A stretch of DNA of 64,000 nucleotides from Erythrocercus mccallii (lineage: Eukaryota > Chordata > Aves > Passeriformes > Dicruridae). The notes under the pieces were generated by a model that was not told where the DNA came from, searched no databases, and worked only from the letters and a program-made list of their open reading frames with translations. How positions within the stretch are numbered: position 1 is the first letter of the stretch; each line of letters opens with the position of its first letter. Below are positions 1 to 13,800 of the stretch, piece by piece. The stretch spans positions 62,001 through 126,000 of the forward strand of contig VZRG01001328.1 of the NCBI GenBank assembly GCA_013397435.1, read 5' to 3'. The position numbers and the translations under genes are program-made.

Positions 1-3000
1 TAGCATAGCAAAGACATGAATAGACATTCTGATTTATCAGAATTTAAAACCACATATAGCATCGGTGTGTGTGTGAATTACTGACATAAAGATCAACCAA
101 CAAAAATGGCGAAACAGAAAAAGCAGCGCTGACCACGGAACAAAAGAAAGCACCAAACCAACCTGGGTTTTTGCTGCAACCTTGGCTCATCAGCCAATCT
201 TTGCTGATTATCTTTCAGCTCCAAGTTTCCAACAGCTTTGCTAGAGGAGCACTGTGCAGCTGGGAGTTGTGGGACTCCAGGAGTCTCTGAACACTCTGCA
301 CTGGAAGATGTTCTGTAAAGCACTCGCTGGCTTCTAGTTCAACCTGTTAAATGGAGGGACGTAAACTCAAGACTTACATCCTTACATTAAAAATATTTTT
401 AACTCAAACACTTATAGTCATAACAATAAATTTATGATTTTATAAAACAATAACAGGTAGGGGTTTTTAGGGCAATACCTTAAATATTGTAATTCTTATC
501 CTCTCTTCCTGCCACTGCAAAACCAGAGATATAAGCAAGCCTTTTTTATACAGGTTTTCCCAAAGCCTCAGCTGGTTCTTCCAGAAAACGTACTGATATA
601 TTTTTCATTTATGTGTCCATGTACATCTTCACTGACTCCAGCATGGTCTCATTGACAGTGGTCTTTAGAAAGAGCTGATTTGCCAGTCCAAATCAGGAGA
701 GACTTATCCAGTTACTCACCAGTTACTGCTTAAATGAAATTATATTCTTACAATGAACAAAGCTCCTATTAGAAATAGGTGCAAATAATTACAGAAGAAC
801 CAGAGAAATTAGTTTTTAGTTCAGTTAGGACTTTTGTCAGTTATATCTACCTAATAATTCTGGATTGTATGGAAATGAAAAGGAGCTTGCAAGAGTTGAA
901 GTATTTAACAACTTTCTTTGTGAAAAATAATTATGGAGATTTGTCTTTGTTGTTCTGCTAAATTAAAAGCTAAGTGGCTAACTAGATATTTATAAGCTTT
1001 TGATATGGAAGTGACTCAGGATATGTCTACATTGGAATATGTTTCTGTGTTATGACTCATGTATTTGTGGGTGGATTTTATCTGAACCTTTCTTGACAAT
1101 ATGTGATGCTGTGCAGTACAAGGCCCATATTCTTTATATTCTGAGCCCCTCCAGTGTTGAAGCTGACTGGATGAAAACGGAGGTCACTCCAGAGCCTCCA
1201 GAGTGCTACCATCTGTAGACAACCAAGGAGATGGCTCCTAACAGATTCAGATTGCAGGGGAATTGTCTTCCTTCCTTCCTTCCTTCCTTCCTTCCTTCCT
1301 TCCTTCCTTCCTTCCTTCCTTCCTTCCTTCCTTCCTTCCTTCCTTCCTTCCTTCCTTCCTNTGTGGATTATCTGGATTATCTGTGTGTCCAGAAGAAAAG
1401 CTTCTTGCAAGTTTGTTTGTTCAGAACTGACACTTGGTTTGACTTTGAGTGTCTCTCCAGTCTGTTTTGGAGGAGGCCCTGTGACTCCCAGGTAATTAGT
1501 GACATGTTTGCCAGTAATTCCATTGCCAGCACGTTGCTTTGTCTTTCTGGTGTAGCTGTAGCTGTGGTAACCTCACATTATTTTCTGGATCCAGGATGAT
1601 TGAACCCAAAGCAATCAGACATAGTACAAAGGCCAATAAATTGACAGGAATAAGTGAATATAAGGGTATAAGAAAATATGTACCACAAAGAGTAAAACAC
1701 CACCTAACTCAGTGTCCTGCCCCAGAGACCAAGAGAAGATCCCTAAATCAGAGCACAGGAACAAAGCAATAATAAATTCAGGATAATTCCTTTATTTCTA
1801 GGGTCCTATCTCACAGAAAAACAGAAGCGATGTCTATACTTAATGGTACCTCATTATGTATTTTTGTTCCATCAATGTATCCAGCTGTTTTTTGAACCAA
1901 GCTTCCAGCATCCATACTGCTGTATTAGATCACACATTTGGGGTAAAGAAGAGGGAAAAGAAGTTAATGAAATGCTTTTGGTTTGGCTTCAGTTGAAAGA
2001 GGAAACCACTCCACTTGTATGCAACATCCTTCTCAACAGTAATTCTGAATCTACAATAATCACAATGGCAGATGGCCCTTTCTGGGCTGTGTCTTCACTG
2101 CCCGGTTCTGCAATGCTTCTTTTTGCAGCCTGGCCCACAGCTGACAGACACTAACCTTAAACATAAGCTGCTTGAACCTTCACTTCCACTCCATGGCTTT
2201 CTTGGAACTCAGCCACTTGCTTCTCTCCTGCTCTGCCATTGTGATAACTGAGAATAAACTTGTTCCATGTGTGACTCAGTCATGATTGATTCTGTACTCC
2301 AGAGTGGTAGGAATTCACCATCCAGCACCTTACACATTCCCTTGCCCATTTTCCATCCCTCAGGCCTTTCTTAGAGATCTGCTTGAAGTGCTGGGTTTGC
2401 TCCCCATGCTGCTCCATGCCCAGCTGTCCTGGGAAGAGCTCCTGCAATTTAGTGTTTCACAAAGATGAATTAAAATTTCTGTAGAAAAAAAATCTCCAAG
2501 GTGCTTTTCTGGCAGCAAATAGCTTGATGTACTGCAGATAACATACCATGCCAAAAAAACCCCTGCAAAATGAAGAGCTGAGCATTAAAGGTGGGTTTGT
2601 GAACCAGCAACAGATTCAAAGACAGAGGGCATAGAGGAGTAAGACCTAAGACCTTGAAAGAGCCCGAAAGTAGAAGTGTGAGGGATGATGACCCATCAGG
2701 AGGTGATTGCACCCTTCAGGAGGAGGCCAGAGTGCATCTCCTATGGAGCAGGGAGAGTTTCACAGCTGCAGCTGAGCTTGGCCTGTGCAGGGCGAGCAGA
2801 GGGGTCAGAGCTGCACTGTGCCAAAGCCCTTACTGCAGCCATCGTGTATTATTAGCAGTCTGTAAGTTACAGATGGCTGGAACTTCTTCTGCAAGAAAGC
2901 CTCCATGTCAGATGTGCTTTTATGTTACTGTAAGTCAAGCACATGAAATAACTGTTAAAATTATTGCCAACTTAAAGCATGTATTTTTTAATAAATGCAG

Positions 3001-3670
3001 TCTGCCTGCTTTTTACGAGGCATTGTTTTATTGTAGCCATAAAAACTTCAATTCCCTCTACCTAGAAGTTCATCTTTTGAATTACACTTTTCTAGTTCAC
3101 TCACTCTGCAGTCAGTCAGCTTAATTTGTAACTTGTATAGATTTTCTGCCCAGCAACAGCAAAAGGAAAACATTCAACAGAAAAAGATGTCATACCAGAA
3201 AGAGCACAAAAGCTGTCACTGAAACTGAGGGGCAAATATGCTGCTGGAAGCGTTTTTAGGTTCTTAACTGCCCAGTTTTCAATCTGAGAGTTCCAAATCA
3301 CAGGAACAGAAAGGGGCAACAAGATTTGAGGGGACTGGACAAGACAATGCAGCACTGCACATACTTTTCCATCCCAAAGTGCCAGGGTGGGGTTTGGAAA
3401 CACAGAGCCAGAATAAATGATTATACGCTTCGCTAACTCCAGTGACCTCATAGCACAAGTATGTGGGACAACCTCTGGCAAAAGGCCCCTCTGCTTTATA
3501 TAGGTTGCTTTCTGAATCTAATTCTCTAAGTATATGAGTCTAAGAAATGAATGTGTTTAAATAAGTACCAGTTAACAAAGACGCTATATTGAGCATCTTT
3601 AAGGCCTTACATGCTATTTCAGTGTATCAAAACTTAAACACAGACTTTTGCAGCCAGAGCTGGAGCAAGG
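1..3670. other. Upstream intergenic DNA, no gene seen
   Basis: Apart from the TTCC microsatellite I see only short frames without family resemblance. Known synteny would place SAMD7 on this side of SEC62, but none of its coding exons (including its SAM domain) is visible here. Confidence 0.6.
1266..1361. repeat. (TTCC)n microsatellite, ends in an ambiguous base
   Basis: About 95 bases of almost perfect CTTC/TTCC tetranucleotide repeat end in a single N at 1361. The N suggests the true length was not resolved in assembly. Frames through it give Pro-Ser-Phe-Leu or Lys-Glu-Gly-Arg repeats, which are not genes. Confidence 0.97.
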
Positions 3671-3704
3671 TCAAGGGCTGGCCAAGGGCTGAGGGTGGAG
3701 AGGG

Positions 3705-3998
3705 GCTGAGGGGCTCTTTTCAGTGGTGCCCTGTGACAGGACAAGGAACAATGGCCATAAAGTAAAACACAGGAAGTTCCACCTCAGCGTGAGGATTAAT
3801 TTCTTCACATTGAGGGTGGTAGAGTACTCGAACAGTCCATCCAGGTAGTTGTGGAGTCTCCCTCGGTAGAGACATTCCAAACTCACCTGGACACGTTCCT
3901 GCGTCACCTGCTCTGGGTGACCGTGCCTTGGCAGGGGAGTTGGACTGAATGATCTCCTGAGGTCCCTTCGGGCTCTAAAAATTTTGTGATTCTCTGAA
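3705..3998 (+). mobile_element. CR1 LINE 3' fragment, sense to the + strand
   Basis: The segment follows the CR1 3' end in order: GGACAAGGAACAATGGCCAT, then the part on bringing together ACAGGAAGTTCCACCT, TGTGGAGTCTCC, TGGACACGTTCCTG, GAGTTGGACTGAATGATCTC and GGTCCCTTCGGGCTC, closing with a TGATTCTCTGA tail like the CR1 terminal 8-mer repeat. It is 5'-truncated, as most CR1 copies are, and has no intact frame. GGGGCTGAGG-type repeat units flank it on both sides. Confidence 0.9.
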
Positions 3999-4264
3999 GG
4001 GAGGTTGGTGAGGGGCTGAGGAACCGAGGTGAGCTGGTGAGGGCTGAGGGGCTGGGGCAGCCTGAGGGGGTGAGGGAGGTGGTGAGGGGCTGAGGCGGGA
4101 TGAAGAGAATGAGGGACCGAGGCGGGATGAGGGGGACTGAGGGCCCGAGTCAGGGCGCTGCGGGGCAGTGATGGACCGAGGCGCTGAGGCGGGACGACGG
4201 GCTGAGGGACCGGAGTGGGATGGGGCCTTCAGAGGCGCAGAGGGGACAGTGGGGAACCGAGACG

Positions 4265-4500
4265 GGTCGGTGAAGAACCGAGGCGGATCGCTGGGGCGCT
4301 GAGGGACGGAGAGGGGTCGGTGAGGGACCGAGGCGGGTCACTGGGGCGCTGAGGGACGGAGAGGGGTCGGTGAGGGACCGAGGCGGGTCACTGGGGCACT
4401 GAGGGACGGAGAGGGGTCGGTGAGGGACCGAGGCGGGTCACTGGGGCGCTGAGGGACGGAGAGGGGACGGTGAGGGACCGAGGCGGGTCGCCGGGCGGCG
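4265..4500. repeat. SEC62: 50-bp GC-rich minisatellite beside the SEC62 promoter
   Basis: The word TGAGGGACCG recurs at 4321, 4371, 4421 and 4471, with a variant TGAAGAACCG at 4271, so the period is exactly 50 bp over about five copies. Each unit also carries CTGGGGCGCTGAGGGACGGA. More diverged GAGGGGCTGAGG-like units extend upstream to about 4000 and reappear before the CR1 near 3680-3710. Minus-strand frames through it are repeat artefacts. Confidence 0.95.
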
Positions 4501-4870
4501 GGGGGCGGTGATGGGCGGAGGCGCGGCGGGCGCGCCCCCTCCCCGCCCCTCCGCCCGCTCCCGCCGCCTCTCGCGAGGCCACCGCCCCCCCGCGCGCGTC
4601 ACCGGCGGAGCGGACGGGGACAACATGGCGGAGCGGCGGCGGCACAGGAAGCGCGTCCAGGTACCCGAGACTCCCCCTCTTCTCTGTTTCTCCCTCCCCG
4701 CCCGGTGGCTCCCCCTCTCCGAGCTGCGAGCGGCTTCCCTCGCGGCCTTCTCGCCCGACCCTGTTGCGAGGCGGCGGCTGCGGGCGGCCCGCGATGAGGG
4801 AGGAGAGCGCCCCAATCTCGGGGCACCGGGAGCCCCTCAGGCCGGGGCCGGAGCCCGGGCTGGCAGGTTC
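4480..4870 (+). promoter_or_regulatory. SEC62: SEC62 CpG-island promoter and 5' end
   Basis: The stretch is very rich in G, C and CpG, has no TATA box close to the start, and ends in the SEC62 first exon. The start codon lies in AACATGGCGG (4622-4631), a YY1-type element typical of promoters whose initiator region overlaps the ATG. The 50-bp minisatellite runs directly into its 5' edge, so the array may contribute promoter-proximal GC boxes (inference). Confidence 0.75.
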
Positions 4871-7800
4871 TCCTCAGAATTTTCTAGCACATTGTTAAAA
4901 ACTGAAAACAGAGTGGGGGAGCTCAAGTAGGAGCGTTTCGGGGCTGAGGGGCGGCCGGCGGGGCCCCTCGGCACATCAGAGGCGCCCCCGCTTCATCCCC
5001 TTGGGTTCTGCGCCCTCAGAAGTTCTTCGTCTCTCCATGACAAAAAAAATGACATTTGGAGCTATTCCCTATTTTTAATCGCCGTGGTATACTCAGATTC
5101 TCCCCCGTTATCAGTGTCGAACAGTATCTTGGTGCGGGTAACACCAAAACACACGGGAGCTGCACCTTCGCCCAGCGTGTCCGGCCCAGGGATCGTAAGC
5201 AGAAGACGTGGGACAGATGGTAAAAGCATCTTAAAAGCAAACGTGCCCCAGCCAGGAAATGATGCGGGAAAGAAAGGAAATTTGTGTCTGGAAAACATAA
5301 ACAAACAGGCACGCCTATAAATAGACCTAATCAGCTTTGAGATCGTGTTAAAATGTAGTGGTAATTGTGTGGTGGCACTGAGAGGCAATCTGAGGGCTGC
5401 TTCGGTGTTTTCACCGGGAGCCTGATATGTCGAGGGTGTAATTTTTACAGGGAGTTTACAGAGTTTTTAATGCATGTTTTGGGTGTACTTACAGTATCAG
5501 TGACCATGACGTTCGTTACTGTTATGTGTTATCAACACTCAGCCTAAATAGTGTTTGTTTGGGGTTTATTGCTCTGCTGTAAGAGCAGATAACATTCACG
5601 GAAGAGATCACAGAGCCATTCAACAATGCATGTTTCATATGTCACCCTTCTGCTTGACTGCCCTCTTTCCTTTCTCATCCTTCCCTTTCCCAGCCCACTT
5701 TCCCTTCCCCCAGGAAGACGGAGATCTGCCTGTACCTGTAAAGGTTCCTTTTCTCCCTTTTATTCAAATTAGCGAGGCAGAGGGAGAAAGGCAAGGAGTA
5801 ATTAATCAAAATCTTGTTGAACGAGCCCTATCCATCACAGCGTTCAATGAATTATTGCAAAACATTGAACAGAATTATTCACTTTTTAAGATGTTTATAG
5901 GTTGTCCCTTTCCAAGGATGACAACAGCTCAGTAAAGCACCCGTCAAACCAAATTTAAACGTAATTTAATGTTTGTATAACACCCAAGGCTGTGGTCTTG
6001 CTGGCAGTTAAGCACATACCTCATTTCCAGCCTGTTAGCAGTAAAAGTATTTCCCAGGTTGTTAGTAATTAAATCAATGTCTGGGTTTCAACACTTAAGG
6101 TCGTGGCCAAAATCTGTGATATAATTATGCAAATAGATGTGTATCTTCATAGGTTCCTAGCGTAGGTCAACAACAATGGCAGGACAAGACTGAACAAAGA
6201 ATACTGGTGAATGCCCAAGGGGTGTTCTTAATTGGTCAGTGAATAAAATAGCTCATATTTTTCTTGGTAGTTTGTTTTGAGTTTCATTTTTCTTAAGCTT
6301 TTTGAACTTTACTGGCATATTTGCAGTATGATTAGCACGTTTTTCAGGCTCATGCGCAAGTGTCTTCTTTTAAAATGAAGTGTGGGATTTTCATTCGTAG
6401 GTGCTTCAAGTGTTTTAGCAGTGTGTACTTGATTTAAGGTGATGTTGGGCCCCCAAAGAGATTATTTATTGTAGTGCATGCAAGTCTGACATCTGAATAC
6501 CCTGCTGTCATTAAACAGAGCTGTATTTCTTGACAGGAGTGAGGTTCTTGGGAGAAGTTGGCTTATTTAGCTGTGGAAGAGGCTGATGTAATGGAGTTCA
6601 GCTAGAAAAACCATGGGCACAGAACCTGGGTTTGGAATGAATTTTTGCAGGATTTTATGCCTGCCATTCAGGATTAGAATTATGGTAGTGGCATGAAAAA
6701 AGGCTCAAAAATAGTTCAAAGTTCTGTCTAGCCTGCTCCATGTTTCCCATCGGAAGCAGTCACAGGAAGGATGTGTTTTATGGAATGCGCTTTCATCAAA
6801 GACACATTGCCCAATATGTGTTGCATAGCTTAGACTCTTCCTTTGAAAGTTACAAAAGTTGCAAAAATTTTAACTTCAGAAGTTTGAACAAAGATGTTTC
6901 AGAGGTAAAATTCTCCAAGTGTCATTCCTGATGGTAATTTTACTTAATTAAATTAAGATAAATTCAAACATGCAGTAGTGAAGGGAGGCGGGTCTGTAGG
7001 ATGGAGATTGCTTAACCAGTGGCCCAAATGTCTGAAATCAAGAATGCTTGCAGTGTATAAAGCACTTACTGACAGAAAAACAATGTATGTTGTCTAATGG
7101 CTAGTTTAATCTTTTTATTTTAGACAAAATACGTCTCAAAAGATGGGAGATGCCTTTGAATGCCTGTTACTCCAGCAACCTGATCAAAGCTATTTCATGT
7201 CTTGGAACGATATTTTTTTCCGTATCTGTCCTGAAATACTCACTTAACCACAAAATGTTCAATGCTGTTTCTTTTGACAGGCACTGGGCCGGGTAACACG
7301 TGGCACTGTGCTGGCAGCTCTGCAGTTTGACTGTTAAATAGGCATTAAGTTTTCATTACCTTGGCTGCATTCCACATGCACAGTTTTAGTCTGCCCATGT
7401 CAGCTTTTGGGCTGATCTTTTCGGTGGGATTAACAGCACTTGCGTCGCACCTTGCTGCTGTGTCCTGCACTTCAGAAATGTTAATGCACAGAAATACTGC
7501 TCCTGAAAAGAGAGAAAACAGCTCCTGGGCAGTTTGGGGGTCAATGTCTCACTGTAAATTGATGGCTGAGGTGGCATCAGTGCCATTAATGACAGATACT
7601 TTCCTTGTTGACTTTTTTCCTTTGATTCAAGCTCTGAGATTCTCCTGATGAAGGACAGCTACTAATCATTAACTGTTGTAGCCTACAGTTTGGGTTCTGC
7701 TGGAAGGAAAATTCAACAGCTGCATTGCTGCTCCTGTGCTGCAGTTTTGTGTGAATGACTCTGAAAAGGATCTGCAGAAAGGACAATGCAATGGTTTTCC

Positions 7801-10800
7801 AGTAAAGTGTATTTTAGTCCAGCTTGCCCATTTAGCTTTATTTTCTTCATAAATTCTAGTAAAGATGAGTAAGATGATAACAAAAGAGAATGATTAAATT
7901 ACATCTTTGAAAGCTGAGGAGTATCAGCTGAAAGAGGAGGAAGAAACAAAGATTAAGGGGGCAAAAAAAAAAGAGGATAAATGGGAATTAAAAGTAGCAG
8001 CCTGAGTTGTCATTAAATCAAGAATCAGTCTTTTGGAAATCTTGAGTTACATTTTTGGAGATGGGAAGGGAAAAAGTCAAAACAGCTGGCCTGGGGTTGG
8101 AAGGGGACTGAAGCTGGTGTGTTTTGGCTTCAAAACACTGTACATTGTTCCTTGGATCTGTTTTAGAACTCAGTATGTTTACAGAGTTCTGTGTGTTTTG
8201 CTCAAAATAATTAGCAATGGTTGAAAAGAAAGAGGGAAGAACATAGATACTTCTGTTTTCATAGGATATGTACTGGACTGAAAAACATCTGCTAATCTTT
8301 TTCTGTAAAGAAAAGTTAATGTTTTGTGGCCAGCACATGGCCAGTAATCCAGAAGAACTGGTTTCTCCACATGGCTCTGCCACAGTTTCTTCTAAGGGAC
8401 CTAGGGCAGCTTGTACTGGTCATCAGCTGGGCAAGTTTAGGTTTGTTAGTCACTAAGGAAAACAGGGATGTCCTGAGAGCAAGTCCTGTCACCCTGGTGT
8501 GTTTGTTTCCCCCCTACCCACTCCAGTCATGCCAATTTGTCTGCTTTTTCTTTGTGTGTGGCACGTTGGTTTATTTTAGGCAAAGTACAAATATCTCAGC
8601 AGCACCCAGTCCCCTGCCACAGAACATCGACTCTGAGGTCCTGACAGGGAAGGGAAAAAGATAAACCTGCAGTTCAGCCCAAGCTGTGGTTTGCTCAGCA
8701 CTTTCAGAGAAGAGAAGAGCAGGCTAATGCAGTTGTAGTGTCTTTATAACAAGGAGAGGTGTGTGGAATGGAACCTGGACTGACACAGTGTCATTTTTGA
8801 CTTAGCCTCTCAACTTGAAAAACAGGCACCACATGATAAATGTGCTTAAATTTCTTCTTTTCCTTATCTGAAAACTGTATAAACTATTAGGCTTCAGCAG
8901 TCTGCTTTGAGGGATAGTGTTCTGAAAATCTAAGAGCAAAGAAATCAACTAGATACTTGTTTCATTGAAATAAAAGAATTTTGATGACCCCTTTGAAAGA
9001 GTGGAGCATAAATCCTTGTAATGCAATTGGCTGCACATGGAATAACTTGTCTTGCTAGTGACACTCGTCATTTACTCTCTTCTAATTTTCCAGAAACCCT
9101 GTTTATGTTACCAGGTTGTGGAAGGAAATTGTCCTGTCTTGGGTCATACCTGTCTACAAAGAGGCAATAAAATGAGTGCAGTTTTCAAACCAGAAATGTT
9201 CTCTGCCCTTTTGTCATCCATTGAGCGTTCCAGGAGTAGGAGAACCTGAATAAGTAATGCTTGGGTAGAGCTGAAGGGGAGAAGGAAGCTCATGGGCACA
9301 CAGGTTTCAGTGGCTCAGTTCAGATGTTATTTGTGATGTGTTCAGGCCTCTCTGGTGCTGCAGTCCCAGCTGGGGGTTGAATTAACTGGGAACTACATCC
9401 ATGCATTGAAGTCCAGAAGGGACTGTGCTGTACTTAGGTTTGGAAGATGATGTTAAATTTGATTAGGACTTTCCCTTCACTTCAGTGAGTCTGGAAGGTC
9501 CCTGAGTTTGATTATCCTTTTATGAATTCATATAGGGCAGAATTGTGTTTGAGAATTATTCTTAAAAATTTAAAATTCTTTGCATTTCTAGCAAGTCACT
9601 AGACTGAGCCTGCTTATCCTGTCAGTAGGTGGAGTTCTCCTGTCTAGATAAATAAGAAATTTGGTGTGATTTTATTTTTAATGGCCAGAGTTTGTAAGTT
9701 ACCAGGGATTGTAAATTTTGCATGCTATCTAGTGACAACATGGGTTACTTTTAAAACTGAACACAAAATTTGGTTGAACTGCAACTTTTAAAAGATGTAC
9801 CCAGGGTAATGAACTTGCCATTGCTTTGGTTGATTTCATTTATTGATGGAATATATTATTTTCTGTCAGTCATCTATTTTCATATTTTAACAGAAGCATG
9901 GCTCTGCAAACAAAGGGATGAAGATAGGCTGAAAAATGGAGATTAAATTGCAGGGGACACTTTGTCAGAACGAGCTCAGTTAAACTGTGGCACTCTTTCA
10001 CTGGGAAGCTTTCTTTGTTTGGGCTGTTATGAAACTATCCCTCATGGACAAAGCAATAGAGAGAAAGGAGCAATAAAAAAATCTCCTGGTGCCAGCCCCT
10101 GCCTGTGTGGTGCATCACATGACCCAGCAAGATCATAAACACTTTAGGAAGAAGGAGAAAAACCACCTTAGCAGAGGAATTAACACTGATGTGAATATCT
10201 GCAGTTTCTCTGTTTTACTGTCCGTCTGTGAAGAACATTTGCCCCGTGAATTGTTCCAAATTTCATTTGCTGACAGGAATGACTAGAAAAGCAGCATTTC
10301 ACACACAGTTGCTGCCTGCAGTCCCCAGTCCCTGGTGCCCTATCCCATGTGGCAATGATGGGACACAGTCACTTGTTTTATTTTAGTGCATTGGATCCCC
10401 TTTTGTTGCTGTTCAATTACTCTGGTACCAAGTTTGGTGGTTTGGTTTGATTTACAGTTACTGGTACAAGTGTACCATGTAAGAGGACCTGAAACCACAG
10501 AACATAAATTATGTGCACTGTCAGGGAATAGTTCTCTTATCTGATGTTCCATACAGATTTTTAAAATTTAAAAATAATTTTTAAAAAAGCATTGAACATG
10601 CAGAAGGAGGTAATATCAATTTGAGGACTGTTAGGATCATCTGGCTAATTTGGGCACATGTTTTTGAAACTACCTGGTGAGTGAGCATATTTCTGCTTTC
10701 ATGTGGAGATTTAGACTTGTTTTGAAAGTTTCAGAACTAAGTACTGTGGAGTCTTTGGTCATTTGGATACCTTGTGTGTCTATATTTTTCTCTTCAAAAT

Positions 10801-13800
10801 TCTCCCCTGATAGGAAAAGCAACAATCTCCTCTAGAAGGATACTCATTAACCAGTTGGTTTTGAAAGTTAGCTGTTCAAACTGTTGAAAATTAACAACTC
10901 TTACCATCTAAAGCTTTTATTCTGGTGTAACCCCATCTGTTTGACCTTGCATTTCCATTTAACATGCTGCTTGTGATATTATGATTATACATCTTAAAAG
11001 CAATAATGGAGGTTGCATATGTTTATTGACCTTTAGGAAAATTAGGTCTTCAAACAGACTCTGAAATTTTTATTCCTATAAATGACCAACCTGATTTGTA
11101 GTTTATATAATCTGTTTCTTCAGGCAACATGAGAGGAACAGGTACAGAAAAGGCACTGCAGTGTGGAAAGCTGTCCCGGTGTTTCTGTGTTTCTGATCCA
11201 CAAGTAGTGGGAGGGACTGGAGAATTAAACCTTACAGATTAAAAGAATTTACAGAAAAGAATTTTGAGGAAGTTAGCATAAGTCAGTCTAATATCCCAAC
11301 CTATGGTTTTTTTGCAGATATGTTTTTGTGAAGCAGGAACATTCTTCCATTCCCTGCTTGCCAATATTAGATCTTAATTTTACATAACTGAAAATGCCCA
11401 TCTCCATCCTTCTGTCTTACACATCTCAGAGTTCTGTTACCTCTCTGCAAGGTGGTAAACGCACAAAATTTGTGAATGTATGCAGACTAAGGGCTCCCTT
11501 CTCATAAAACATTGGTTTTGATGTTTATATTTCTTCCTGCTGTGCTTTCAACCTCAGTGTTCTTCTTTGTAGACTGGAAGAATCTCCTCAAGGGTACTCT
11601 AAAGTTTCATTCTGTAGTTGTGCAGTGAACAAAGAAATTTTCTAGCCAAATCTTTCAGCTTCTTTTCAACATGGTTTTCTCCTTCTCATGTGAAATCTGG
11701 GCTGCTCTGTGTACTGTCAGAGTGCCTACATTGCTGTCATTTCATACACACTCATTCCTCACTCTATTTTTTCTTTGTTCCGAACTTCACAACTGTTTCC
11801 ATCCCAGCTGTGTGCCTTAAGCAGCTTCCCATGTTGCTGCTTTCCTCTTAGGCCTTCCATTAGTTTGCTCTTTCTACAGATCTGCTAAAGGAGTTTGTAC
11901 TCCTTACCTTCAGTTCATCTAACTTGAGATTTGCTGCTTTTTTGCTTCATGTAGACAGAAAGTTCTCAGGAAAAATGACTTGACCTATTTCCACATCCTT
12001 TATATTTTATTTGTTATTTATATATTGCCATGAAATAATGAAGACTTTGCAATATCTGATTCTTTAAGCCCAAATGGATGATTGTCTTATGTGTTTAAAA
12101 CTGTATTAATAATTTTTTGACTTTTCCCACTGTAGGAAGTTGGTGAGCCATTCAAGGAGGAGAAAGCTGTTGCTAAATACTTGCGCTTCAACTGTCCAAC
12201 AAAATCCACCAACATGATGGGCCACCGAGTTGATTATTTTATTGGTAGGGTTGCTTTTAACCAGAGAATTCAGGTTTTTTCTAACATTGCACTTGGAGGG
12301 TGGGAGAGGCTGTTTTATTTTTATTAATAGTACTTTATCTAATAAGTACTGATCTTACAGTTTGGTTTTGAAAACTTATCTAGGTATTAGGAAGCCATAA
12401 ATTTAATCTCACTAGCCTGGAGTAAATGCAATAAACTTTTCACTCTGTCATTTAAAGGTGTGTGATGTCAAGAGGAATATATTTCAGAATAGTGACTAGT
12501 CTTACTTGAAAGATTGAAAGGATGTGGAACATCACCAGAACAGATTGGTCGTGGTTCAAGGAACATAGACTAAGTGTTAAAAATAATGTTCATTTTAATG
12601 CATTTTTAATTCCATTTTTTTCCTCTAGCTTCAAAAGCTGTGGATTGCCTCTTGGATTCTAAATGGGCAAAGGCAAAGAAAGGAGAGGAGGCTCTGTTTA
12701 CAACCCGAGAGTCTGTAGTTGATTACTGCAACAGGTATGACCCAGGCTACTTCTTCAGTGTCATTCAGGGCTGTAGTTAACCAGATGTCACAGTTATTTA
12801 GGAACCAATGGAACTTGGGCTTTGTACATACTAAAACTTTAGTGGTTGTATGCAAAAATAATGATTGTATTTATATTTCTGTGTTCGAGGGTGAAAATGA
12901 TGTAATTTCATTATTTTTGTTCCCAGAACTCTCTCAGGCTTTCACTGCACTGCTTGGGGCAGCAAGGTGAACCAAAGGAGTTTCCTGAATTTTGACAATA
13001 CTTGAAGTTAGTAGGGTCAGAGCTCTCAAATCTGTCTGTCCCTGCTGTCTGAGGAGCAGGATTCTGTACTGCTCTTCCTGTTGGGAATTGGGCTGTGCTC
13101 CTTTCAAGGATGTTTCTAGTTGGTGACGACCTTAAGAACACCAAATACTACATCCTGGTGCCCTGCTGGCCATATATTTATATCTTTATATCTCCACACA
13201 TAAATAGATAATATATGCACTTGCAATAAGGTCTGTATGTAGCTGACAGGAAGGGAATACTTGGCATAGGTACAAACAGTTTCAACAGAGCAGTTCTGTT
13301 CATTGTGCATTATTTACCAGTGATCTTGGTGAGCTGTATGTCCACTTCCTGATTTTTGTTCATGTTGACATGAACTTGAAAATAAATATTGCAGGAATTG
13401 CAGTAATGGGAAAGATAATTAAATGGATCTGGTGGCTTGCTGTATCCTACATCTTGTGTGTTCATTTATATCTGCAAAATGCTGCCACAGAAAAGTACAT
13501 TTTTTACCCAGTTTTGAACAGATGAACCAAAAAAAGCAAAGCAACAGGCAAGACATGGGATAAGTAGGTCTCGTATGTGTAGCTGTAAATTGAGCAGATG
13601 ATGGTGGCCTTGCCTTTCAGTCATGCTGGTCATGGTTATGTTAGAGAGCTAATCTAGAATGGTGTCTAATAACATAATGGAGTGTAAATGTTCTTACAGC
13701 TGCATTTAAATGACTCATTTAACTTTTTTTTTAAGACTCCTGAAAAAACAGTTCTTTCATCGAGCATTGAAAGTGATGAAAATGAAACCTGACAAGGATA

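Noticed and set aside
4265..4500. CRISPR-like regular spacing
   Set aside because: The 50-bp units are tandem with no unique spacers, and the genome is vertebrate.
4150..4930. Arg/Pro-rich frames in the minisatellite and SEC62 island
   Set aside because: Repeat translation and GC-rich shadow frames; the only supported coding sequence is the 12-codon SEC62 first exon.
5555..5935. Possible extra SEC62 exon after the pyrimidine tract near 5712
   Set aside because: The acceptor-like tract is not followed by a conserved or in-frame SEC62 segment, and exon 1 joins exon 2 (12136) in perfect phase.
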